Source of the DNA: an uncultured Lachnospira sp.
GTDB taxonomy: Bacteria; Bacillota; Clostridia; Lachnospirales; Lachnospiraceae
Assembly (NCBI GenBank): GCA_947169835.1
Contig: CAMVRH010000052.1
Span: 1 to 6,825 of the forward strand
Direction: 5' to 3'
Length of the DNA: 6,825 nucleotides
The translations under genes and the position numbers were made by a program. Every line of letters begins with the position of its first letter. The stretch's first letter is position 1. Below the pieces are notes generated by a model. The model was not told the origin of the DNA and searched no databases. It was given only the letters and a program-made list of their open reading frames with translations. This document shows positions 1-5,488 of the stretch, piece after piece.

Positions 1-1628
1 AGAACGACAAAGAGCACAGTCACAATCATCCTTCGTCTTTTTGTTCTTAAGAGTTCTGCCTTCTTTTCTTTTTTAATTTGTCTTAAATCTTTTCCACTCT
101 TCTCGAATGATTTTTTCGATAGTTCTCTAACCTTTTTTCTATGAGAAAAGAAAAACAAAACACCAAAAAGCAATATATAATACAAAATAATTATGTAAAC
201 TGATGGTTTTCCTACTACTACACTTGAAAACGGAAGCATTCCAATCAATTGTGATAAAGAGGTATACAAATCCAAAATCAAACATCCAGGAATAATCAAT
301 ATAGATCCTAACCACCTGGCAAACAGCCCACCTACTATTCCTAGCACTCCTGATACTATAACTACTCCCATAAGAGGAACTACTATCAAGTTTAGAATGA
401 ACGAATAAGTCGGTAGTTGATAATAGTAATAAGCAATGATTGGCGCCATAAACACGCTGATATTCAAGCTAAACAACACAGCATTGATAATCTTGTGTTT
501 AATAATTATGTAAACTAGATGCCTTTTCTCATTTTCACTGGCATTCTTGTCTAATTCTCTAGCACTGAATTTATTTTTTAAACCAAGTAAATAAAAAACT
601 TTTGGCCAGACAATTAGTATTCCAATGATTGCTGCAAACGACATTTGAAATCCTGAATTTAAAATGACAAACGGATTCCATAAAAGCAAAAAGATTCCAG
701 CTAAACTTATTGAAGTTACTTTATCGTTCCACCTGCCTAGCATCTGTCCCAAGACCAGACACAAAAACATTACAACAGCGCGAATGGTAGATATTCCCAT
801 CCCAGACATTATGGCAAAAGCTACCACAGCAAAAAGAGAAACTGAACCAGACACTACATATCCAAACTTTCGTCTTAAAAGTTTGAAAAAGAACAATCCA
901 ATAAAACTGATATGCAATCCACTTATCGCAAGCAAATGTGCTATACCAGATACTGAATAAAGTTCCTTCGTGGTATCGTCCAATTCCGCCTTATCCCCAA
1001 GCAATATGGCAGAATAAACCCCCGCCTTATCTTTTGAACAAATATCATTAAGGATCTCTTTTATCTGAACCCGTAGGTCATACAAACCCTGCCGCAGCAA
1101 ATCACTCGAGTCATCCTTCACCTCAATAGAATCGCCATAAATCATTCCATAAATTCCAAGCGACATGTAGTGTTCTCGCATATCAAAGTTTCCAGGATTC
1201 CTCGCCTGTTCAAAATGCTTAAACTCCCCTTCCACTTTCACCACATTTCCTACTTTTACATCTGGCTCGTCAAAGAAATAGACAATCACTTCACCCAAAT
1301 AGTTATCACCATTCCAAGCATCATCTAAGTAGAGAGCATATGAATTCTTTGTCGGGGAAATCTTTTTAATAATTCCATATACACTGATATCCCCCTCTTT
1401 ATAATTCCATACCTCGTCCCTTACTCTTACTTCGTTTGAAGTAATCAAAAAGCCTATTAGAGCACCAAAAAAAATCATCGCTACAAACCTGATCTGTGTT
1501 TTAGCGATGATTTTTATAATTATGGACGCGGCAACAATGGGTAATAACACCCATGCTCCCCCGTAAATCATGGCAACTATCTCTCCAAGTAACAAGGCCA
1601 AAAACAAATTTAAAATTGGCCGTTTGAT
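1..1628 (-). CDS. comEC: ComEC/Rec2-family DNA uptake channel, partial (3' end beyond left edge)
   Basis: This polytopic membrane protein is expected to form the channel that carries single-stranded DNA across the cytoplasmic membrane during transformation. The frame is open for about 542 codons to the left edge, with no stop or frameshift found on translating it. Seen, numbered from the ATC at 1628: three hydrophobic N-terminal helices (about residues 4-58); a soluble DUF4131-like region with the family signature RNPGNFD at 143-149; GDK at 211-213; the Competence-domain signature HLLAISGLH at 231-239; TIRA around 281-284; and NSGFQMSF at 324-331, followed by several membrane helices. A very basic segment (496-533) precedes another hydrophobic stretch at the edge. 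Family members run to about 750-800 residues, so the usual C-terminal metallo-beta-lactamase-like domain is probably outside the window. It is the last visible gene of the operon and its ribosome binding site abuts the GerMN gene stop. The start is ATC (1628) or ATT (1631). The nearest in-frame TTG (1607) has no Shine-Dalgarno sequence. Confidence 0.93.
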   Translation of the reverse strand, partial: MKRPILNLFLALLLGEIVAMIYGGAWVLLPIVAASIIIKIIAKTQIRFVAMIFFGALIGFLITSNEVRVRDEVWNYKEGDISVYGIIKKISPTKNSYALYLDDAWNGDNYLGEVIVYFFDEPDVKVGNVVKVEGEFKHFEQARNPGNFDMREHYMSLGIYGMIYGDSIEVKDDSSDLLRQGLYDLRVQIKEILNDICSKDKAGVYSAILLGDKAELDDTTKELYSVSGIAHLLAISGLHISFIGLFFFKLLRRKFGYVVSGSVSLFAVVAFAIMSGMGISTIRAVVMFLCLVLGQMLGRWNDKVTSISLAGIFLLLWNPFVILNSGFQMSFAAIIGILIVWPKVFYLLGLKNKFSARELDKNASENEKRHLVYIIIKHKIINAVLFSLNISVFMAPIIAYYYYQLPTYSFILNLIVVPLMGVVIVSGVLGIVGGLFARWLGSILIIPGCLILDLYTSLSQLIGMLPFSSVVVGKPSVYIIILYYILLFGVLFFFSHRKKVRELSKKSFEKSGKDLRQIKKEKKAELLRTKRRRMIVTVLFVV

Positions 1629-1642
1629 AATTGCACCTCTTT
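1626..1642 (-). promoter_or_regulatory. comEC ribosome binding site with non-canonical ATT/ATC start
   Basis: On the minus strand AAAGAGGTG (1642-1634) follows the TAA of the upstream gene (1647-1645) and matches the anti-Shine-Dalgarno complement AAGGAGGTG at 8 of 9 bases. The next in-frame codons are ATT (1631-1629), ATC (1628-1626), then AAA CGG CCA, encoding Lys-Arg-Pro. Many ComEC proteins begin Met-Lys-Arg-Pro or similar, which points to ATC. It lies 7 nt after GAGG, against 4 nt for ATT. The GTG inside the Shine-Dalgarno sequence opens a different frame that stops after eight codons. Initiation here is inferred. Confidence 0.6.
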
Positions 1643-1644
1643 CT

Positions 1645-2568
1645 TTATTCTGTTTCTACTATATCCAAATTTCTGATTAGTGGTTCGCTAAGCGAAATCT
1701 TCTTGTGGTACATAATGTCGGAATCTCTATTCACCGTAATCTGCACTTCGTGAATATCATTTAGTTCGCAAAGCGAGTTTACAATTGAGTAAATACAAAC
1801 TTCATCTAGTACTCCACTTCGTTCTCTCAAGAATGAATCGTCAAAGTCCACATAACAAATATTATTTGACGTGGAAACACTGCGCAATTTAACATTCTTA
1901 TTTAGAGTAGCTGTGTATCCGTCTTTGTCTGGACCGCTAATCAATTTTCTTACGATAAACTCTTCTTTTGACTTATTTCCGTAGTTTGCATTTTTAAGCT
2001 CGTACTTCTTTAGTTTGGCCCCCTCATCATTTCCAAAGTAAAGCAAGAAATCGGCTCTTGCAAACTGGTCGTCGCCACCGCGTAGCATTGATACAAAACT
2101 GGATGCATTCATGATGCCCATTCTTGAACCTGCCACCTTCTCGTAAGGTTTATCTTCCACAGTAAATGCTATACCATCTACCGCGTTTATCTGTATTAAT
2201 GTGAGAACAACTGCCGCTCTACACATTACTTCTCTCTGGTTTTCAAGTTGATTGTACTCGCTGTTAAAATCAACTGTAATTATTCCGTTTTCTAGTTTAA
2301 ATCCATTGACAATTACGTTTTCTGGAACTGCCGCCTTATCGCCTTTGTCGTCACCGTCTTTTGACAAAGCATCCAAAAGGTCTGTTATCTGGCTGTTAGC
2401 ATTATCAGACTTAACCCTATACTCTTCTTTGTTAAGATTATCTCCAGCCTTGTTGATAAAATAGACAAACATACCAGACGTCTGCTCTTTTTCAGCTTCG
2501 CCGCAGCCGAAAAGAGAAATCGTCAAAGAAAGCATCAATATTAAACTTATAATTCTTCTAATCTTCAT
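1645..2568 (-). CDS. Lipoprotein with two GerMN domains, in the two-component operon
   Basis: This is a 307-residue predicted lipoprotein. The N-terminus is basic (KIRR) then hydrophobic and ends in Leu-Phe-Gly-Cys, with Cys22 as the likely lipidated residue, which would place it on the outer face of the membrane. Two GerMN-like repeats are visible, about 34-145 and 173-290. They share a beta-strand motif (TVDFNSEY at 98-105, YVDFDDSF at 239-246) followed by a helix and a closing strand (IAFTVEDK, VQITVNRD). The arrangement resembles sporulation GerM, but the location does not. The gene starts 2 nt after the histidine kinase stop, with only a weak GAAGAG ribosome binding site, so translational coupling to the kinase is likely. 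A role as an accessory or modulator of the kinase sensor, like LpqB beside MtrB in Actinobacteria, is inferred from gene order. A spore or peptidoglycan role cannot be excluded. Confidence 0.9.
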   Translation of the reverse strand: MKIRRIISLILMLSLTISLFGCGEAEKEQTSGMFVYFINKAGDNLNKEEYRVKSDNANSQITDLLDALSKDGDDKGDKAAVPENVIVNGFKLENGIITVDFNSEYNQLENQREVMCRAAVVLTLIQINAVDGIAFTVEDKPYEKVAGSRMGIMNASSFVSMLRGGDDQFARADFLLYFGNDEGAKLKKYELKNANYGNKSKEEFIVRKLISGPDKDGYTATLNKNVKLRSVSTSNNICYVDFDDSFLRERSGVLDEVCIYSIVNSLCELNDIHEVQITVNRDSDIMYHKKISLSEPLIRNLDIVETE

Positions 2569-2570
2569 AA

Positions 2571-4034
2571 TTACTCTTCAATATATTTTAGAGGTATACG
2601 CACTGTAAATGTAGTGCCCTCTTCCTCTTTACTGTGAACACCGATAGAACCGTGGTGTCTCTTAACAATCTCCTTAGTAATAGCAAGTCCAAGTCCGGAA
2701 CCGCCAGTCTCTCTTGCTCTAGCCTTATCCACTCGGAAGAAGCGCTCGAACACTCTGTCTTGATCTTCTTCTGGAATACCGATACCAGTATCTTGTACTT
2801 TGAAGTAGAAATACTGATGGTCGGCATTAAGGCTGACTGTAACTGTTCCATCTACCTGGTTATATTTGATAGCATTCTCAACTAAATTTGTAACAACCCT
2901 AGCAAACTTAAGCTCGTCCACATCAGCAATGATAGGACGGAAACTCTCGTATACCACCTCGATATTTTTCTCCTCAGCAATAGGCTTAACAGTCTTAAGC
3001 ACTGACTCTAAAACATCGTTAATATTTACTTGAGAAATGTTAATCTCATTTTCTACATTTTCTGTATTCACAAGTTCAAGAAGGTCGTTGATAATCTGGC
3101 TCTCACGCTCAATCTCATTTGAAATATCAACCAAGAACTCTTGATACATTTCTTCAGGCGCACCCTCTGCACCTACCAAAGAATCCGCAAGCACCTTCAT
3201 CGAAGTAATAGGCGTCTTTAATTCGTGAGACACGTTCGATACAAAGTCATCTCGTTTCTTCTGCTCTGCATAGAAGTTATCTATCATTGTATTAAAATCA
3301 CTAAGAATCTGTTTAACCTCAGTGTAATCCTTAATCTCATCCAAGTTTTCCACACCTCTTCTGTGCTTAACATCTTTGATGATCTCACCCACTCGCTTGA
3401 TCGGTCTTGCAAAGAATTTGGCGCAGATGAATGCTACTACCAACGCAAAGATAGCGCCCAAGGCAAAGGCAATATATACCACTCGCCTTACATCGCTTCT
3501 ATAGTTTGAAATATTTGCTGTGGAATAGTTAGTACAAAGAACACCTACAGTCTTCTTTATAGAACCCTCTTCCACTGTGGTAATAGTGGCTACTAGTGGG
3601 ATTGAAAACTCGATATACTCTAGGTCTTTGTTTTCTTCCATCACATCTTCGCCCTTCAAAGCCTTGAAGACGTTTTTAGAAATACTAGTGTTACCAATAT
3701 CTTCACTCTTTGAGTCCTCGCGAATAATACATGCCGTATCAATTATCTGGATACGCGCATCAAACTCGTTCGACAAAAGATTGATCTGTGCATTTACAGC
3801 CTCTGATTCTTTTTTGTCCAAGTAGCCGCTACTAATAATATTATTTTTTAGCATTATATTGTTAGACTTGTATTCTTCTAAACGGTTGTTGTAATACTTA
3901 GAAGTTGACACATTAAGAAATATTGTGCCTATCACAAGAATAGGCACAATAATAACAATCAATGTAACAACGAATATCGAAAATTCGAAGCTCTTTATGT
4001 AATTTAAAAATAAATCAAGCTTTTTATTTTTCAT
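2571..4034 (-). CDS. HAMP-domain sensor histidine kinase (WalK/PhoR-like class)
   Basis: This membrane histidine kinase of 487 residues should autophosphorylate and pass phosphate to the response regulator encoded just upstream. Seen in order: membrane helix 1 (about 18-41); an extracellular sensor region of about 143 residues; membrane helix 2 (about 185-207); HAMP (about 206-258); DHp with H-box SHELKTP and His270; N-box with Asn383 and Asn387 in NLVENAIKYN; D-box DTGIGIPEE (415-423); F-box around 428-435; and G2 box GGSGLGLAI (444-452). All catalytic boxes look intact. HAMP runs straight into DHp with no room for the cytoplasmic PAS domain found in B. subtilis WalK. The extracellular part may be a Cache-like fold, but I cannot assign it firmly. 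AAGGA (4046-4042) lies 7 nt before the ATG and overlaps the end of the regulator gene, giving a 4-nt intergenic gap. The ligand is unknown; the downstream lipoprotein may influence sensing. Confidence 0.96.
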   Translation of the reverse strand: MKNKKLDLFLNYIKSFEFSIFVVTLIVIIVPILVIGTIFLNVSTSKYYNNRLEEYKSNNIMLKNNIISSGYLDKKESEAVNAQINLLSNEFDARIQIIDTACIIREDSKSEDIGNTSISKNVFKALKGEDVMEENKDLEYIEFSIPLVATITTVEEGSIKKTVGVLCTNYSTANISNYRSDVRRVVYIAFALGAIFALVVAFICAKFFARPIKRVGEIIKDVKHRRGVENLDEIKDYTEVKQILSDFNTMIDNFYAEQKKRDDFVSNVSHELKTPITSMKVLADSLVGAEGAPEEMYQEFLVDISNEIERESQIINDLLELVNTENVENEINISQVNINDVLESVLKTVKPIAEEKNIEVVYESFRPIIADVDELKFARVVTNLVENAIKYNQVDGTVTVSLNADHQYFYFKVQDTGIGIPEEDQDRVFERFFRVDKARARETGGSGLGLAITKEIVKRHHGSIGVHSKEEEGTTFTVRIPLKYIEE

Positions 4035-4038
4035 CTAA

Positions 4039-4722
4039 TTATCCTTGAAAATAATATCCCATTCCCCACTTAGTCTGAATGTATGTAGGTTTAGCTGGAT
4101 TCTCCTCAATCTTTTCTCTTAGTCTTCTAATGTTTACATCTACTGTTCTAGCATCACCTGGATAGTGTGAACCCCAAATGATATTTAAAAGATCTTCTCT
4201 TGAGTAAAGCTTTCCAGGATGCTCCGCTAGTAGTTTTAAGATATCAAACTCTTTAACTGTAAGTCTAATCTCTTCATCTTTTATATAAAGTCTCTTTGCT
4301 TCTACTTCTAGTCTTAGATCGCCCGCTTCTATTACTTTGGCGGTCTCTTCCACTTGAACCTTTTTCTTATTACGTCTAGTGATAGCCTTGATTCTAGCTT
4401 TAACCTCTAATATATTGAATGGCTTTGTGATGTAGTCATCTGCACCGTACTCTAGACCGAGGATTTTATCCATGTCTTCGCCCTTCGCAGTAAGCATCAC
4501 AATTGGCACATCTGAAAACTCTCGCACTTGCTGACAAACTTCGTAACCGTCAAAGACAGGCAGCATCAAATCAAGCAAAATGATATCGTACTCATTTTCC
4601 TTCGCTAGGTCTACAGCTTCCTGGCCATCGTAAGCACAGTCCACTTCGTAACCTTCCTGCTCAAGATTAAACTTAAGTCCTTTCACGATTAATTTTTCAT
4701 CATCAACTACTAAAGCTCTCAT
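4039..4722 (-). CDS. OmpR/PhoB-family response regulator, WalR/MtrA-like
   Basis: This is a 227-residue DNA-binding response regulator, the cytoplasmic partner of the kinase encoded 4 nt downstream. The receiver domain (about 1-115) has the acidic pair Asp7/Asp8, phosphoacceptor Asp51 in LLDLMLP, switch Thr78 in MLTAK and Lys100 in TKPF. The winged-helix effector domain (about 130-226) has VKEFDIL, the recognition region around RTVDVNIRRLREKIE (192-206) and the wing end GMGYYF. Over its whole length it resembles WalR (YycF), and this class also includes MtrA, but the operon lacks walHIJ, so I assign no symbol. Such regulators bind tandem half-sites as dimers, and three TGTNA repeats lie before the operon promoter. 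The ribosome binding site AGGAG (4733-4729) overlaps the comEA stop codon and the intergenic gap is 9 nt, so regulator levels should follow comEA transcription and translation. Confidence 0.97.
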   Translation of the reverse strand: MRALVVDDEKLIVKGLKFNLEQEGYEVDCAYDGQEAVDLAKENEYDIILLDLMLPVFDGYEVCQQVREFSDVPIVMLTAKGEDMDKILGLEYGADDYITKPFNILEVKARIKAITRRNKKKVQVEETAKVIEAGDLRLEVEAKRLYIKDEEIRLTVKEFDILKLLAEHPGKLYSREDLLNIIWGSHYPGDARTVDVNIRRLREKIEENPAKPTYIQTKWGMGYYFQG

Positions 4723-4731
4723 ATTTTTCTC

Positions 4732-5325
4732 CTAATCTACGCAAATCTGTGATTTGATATTATTAAATGTGGCATCTCCTATTCCAGAAACATTTTTGAT
4801 ATCTTCCGGCTTAGAAAAATTTCCATTTTGCGTGCGATATTCCACTATTGCTTTCGCTCTAACTTCGCCAATCCCCGACAAAGTCTGAAGCTCCTCAGCA
4901 GTGGCTGTATTTATATTTATTAAACCTGATTGGTTTGATCCACCTTGGCTTTCATTAGATGAACGGCCAGATGATTTCTTTTTCTTAAGTTTCTTAAATT
5001 CCTTTTTTGAAATCACCCTGATTTGCTGTCCGTCTTTTACGGTATCAGCTAGGTTTAAATAATCGGTCTGTGCATTTTTTGTCATGCCACCGGCTTTCTC
5101 AATGACATTGTAAAGTCTCGTACCTTCTGGAACTTTCACAATTCCTGGAGCGTTCACCTCGCCCACTACGTGTACAAAAATATCTCCGCTACTTTTCGTC
5201 TCCTCCAAAGAAGTTTTCGACTTTGTATCGTCTAGAGATATCTTTTTAGACTTGCTCCCACAGCCCATAAATACTAGGGATATCGCGATCCCAATAATTA
5301 ATAATAAAATATTCTTTTTTAACAT
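4732..5325 (-). CDS. comEA: ComEA-family DNA receptor, predicted lipoprotein (SLBB plus helix-hairpin-helix)
   Basis: This 197-residue protein should bind double-stranded DNA outside the membrane and hand it to the ComEC channel. Seen: basic MLKK, a hydrophobic stretch and Phe-Met-Gly-Cys with Cys22 as a probable lipidation site; a polar spacer; an SLBB-like domain (about 48-105, with VHVVGEVNAPG); a Lys/Ser-rich linker (107-133); and the ComEA helix-hairpin-helix pair (about 134-196), opening ININTATAEELQTLSGIG and ending at a second hairpin, VSGIG (179-183). Its length is close to that of B. subtilis ComEA, but that protein has an uncleaved membrane anchor instead of a lipobox. Phe at -3 of the lipobox is not ideal, so anchoring by a plain signal-anchor remains possible. 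AAAGGAG (5337-5331) fixes the start. It is the first gene of the operon; comEC is the fifth, and no comEB lies between them. Confidence 0.93.
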   Translation of the reverse strand: MLKKNILLLIIGIAISLVFMGCGSKSKKISLDDTKSKTSLEETKSSGDIFVHVVGEVNAPGIVKVPEGTRLYNVIEKAGGMTKNAQTDYLNLADTVKDGQQIRVISKKEFKKLKKKKSSGRSSNESQGGSNQSGLININTATAEELQTLSGIGEVRAKAIVEYRTQNGNFSKPEDIKNVSGIGDATFNNIKSQICVD

Positions 5326-5358
5326 TCTTACTCCTTTCGGAGTTCCCTGCGAATGCTA
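5320..5358 (-). promoter_or_regulatory. Foldable comEA leader covering ribosome binding site and start codon
   Basis: On the minus strand an inner hairpin ACTCC-GAAA-GGAGT (5343-5330) has a perfect 5-bp stem and a GNRA tetraloop, and its 3' arm is the comEA Shine-Dalgarno core. An outer helix pairs TAGCATTC (5358-5351) with GAATGTTA (5327-5320), 8 bp including one G-U, and the 3' strand contains the start ATG. The internal loop is GCAGGGA against AA. The predicted transcription start (about 5357) would put the outer helix at the very 5' end of the mRNA. The pairing is seen directly; an effect on translation is inferred. Confidence 0.45.
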
Positions 5359-5363
5359 TTTTC

Positions 5364-5392
5364 ATTGTACTCTAAAAAATATTACTATTCAA
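5364..5392 (-). promoter_or_regulatory. Probable sigma-A promoter of the comEA-to-comEC operon
   Basis: On the minus strand TTGAAT (-35, 5392-5387), a 17-bp spacer and TACAAT (-10, 5369-5364) match the vegetative consensus at 4/6 and 5/6 bases. The start of transcription would be near 5357, leaving a leader of about 30 nt before comEA. An overlapping alternative is TTGTCA (5407-5402), 17 bp, TAATAT (5384-5379), whose -10 is poorer. A promoter is needed here because the upstream transporter gene ends in a strong terminator. Confidence 0.55.
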
Positions 5393-5417
5393 TAACAAAA
5401 TTGACAATTTTCTAACA
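5392..5417 (-). promoter_or_regulatory. Three TGTNA direct repeats abutting the -35: candidate regulator site
   Basis: On the minus strand TGTTAG (5417-5412), 5 nt, TGTCAA (5406-5401), 3 nt, TGTTAT (5397-5392). The first pair matches the known WalR-type pattern TGTWAH-N5-TGTWAH at 10 of 12 defined positions. Read on the other strand, the set also resembles PhoP-type TTAACA repeats. The last repeat shares one base with the proposed -35, where an OmpR-family activator could contact polymerase. The operon's own regulator is the obvious candidate, but the DNA is very AT-rich and such hexamers arise easily by chance. Confidence 0.35.
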
Positions 5418-5442
5418 AATATTAATTATTATTGTTTGCAAC

Positions 5443-5473
5443 AAAAAAGAGCAGCTGCGCCTTGCAACTGCCC
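5443..5473 (-). terminator. Intrinsic terminator after the Na/Pi cotransporter gene
   Basis: On the minus strand GGGCAGTTGC, loop AAGGC, then GCAGCTGCTC form an uninterrupted 10-bp stem with two G-U pairs, followed at once by TTTTTTGTT. It begins about 16 nt after the stop codon at 5489. It should separate the transporter transcript from the comEA operon. Confidence 0.92.
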
Positions 5474-5488
5474 TTGTAAATACTATTA

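Noticed and set aside
664..960. Plus-strand open frame of 98 codons
   Set aside because: It lies opposite the conserved Competence-domain signature of comEC, has no ribosome binding site and low-complexity Thr/Lys/Ile composition; it is a shadow frame.
2588..3825. Several open frames of 82-94 codons on either strand inside the kinase gene
   Set aside because: All overlap the intact kinase with its conserved boxes; none shows a recognisable domain or a good ribosome binding site.
5401..5432. Perfect TTGACA on the plus strand with TATTAT downstream
   Set aside because: The spacing is 20 nt and no plus-strand gene follows; an antisense transcript would run into the transporter gene. It is more likely part of the minus-strand repeats.
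5414..5436. Imperfect 23-bp AT-rich dyad upstream of the comEA promoter
   Set aside because: Only 8 of 11 positions pair and the sequence is almost all A/T, so it is readily explained by base composition.
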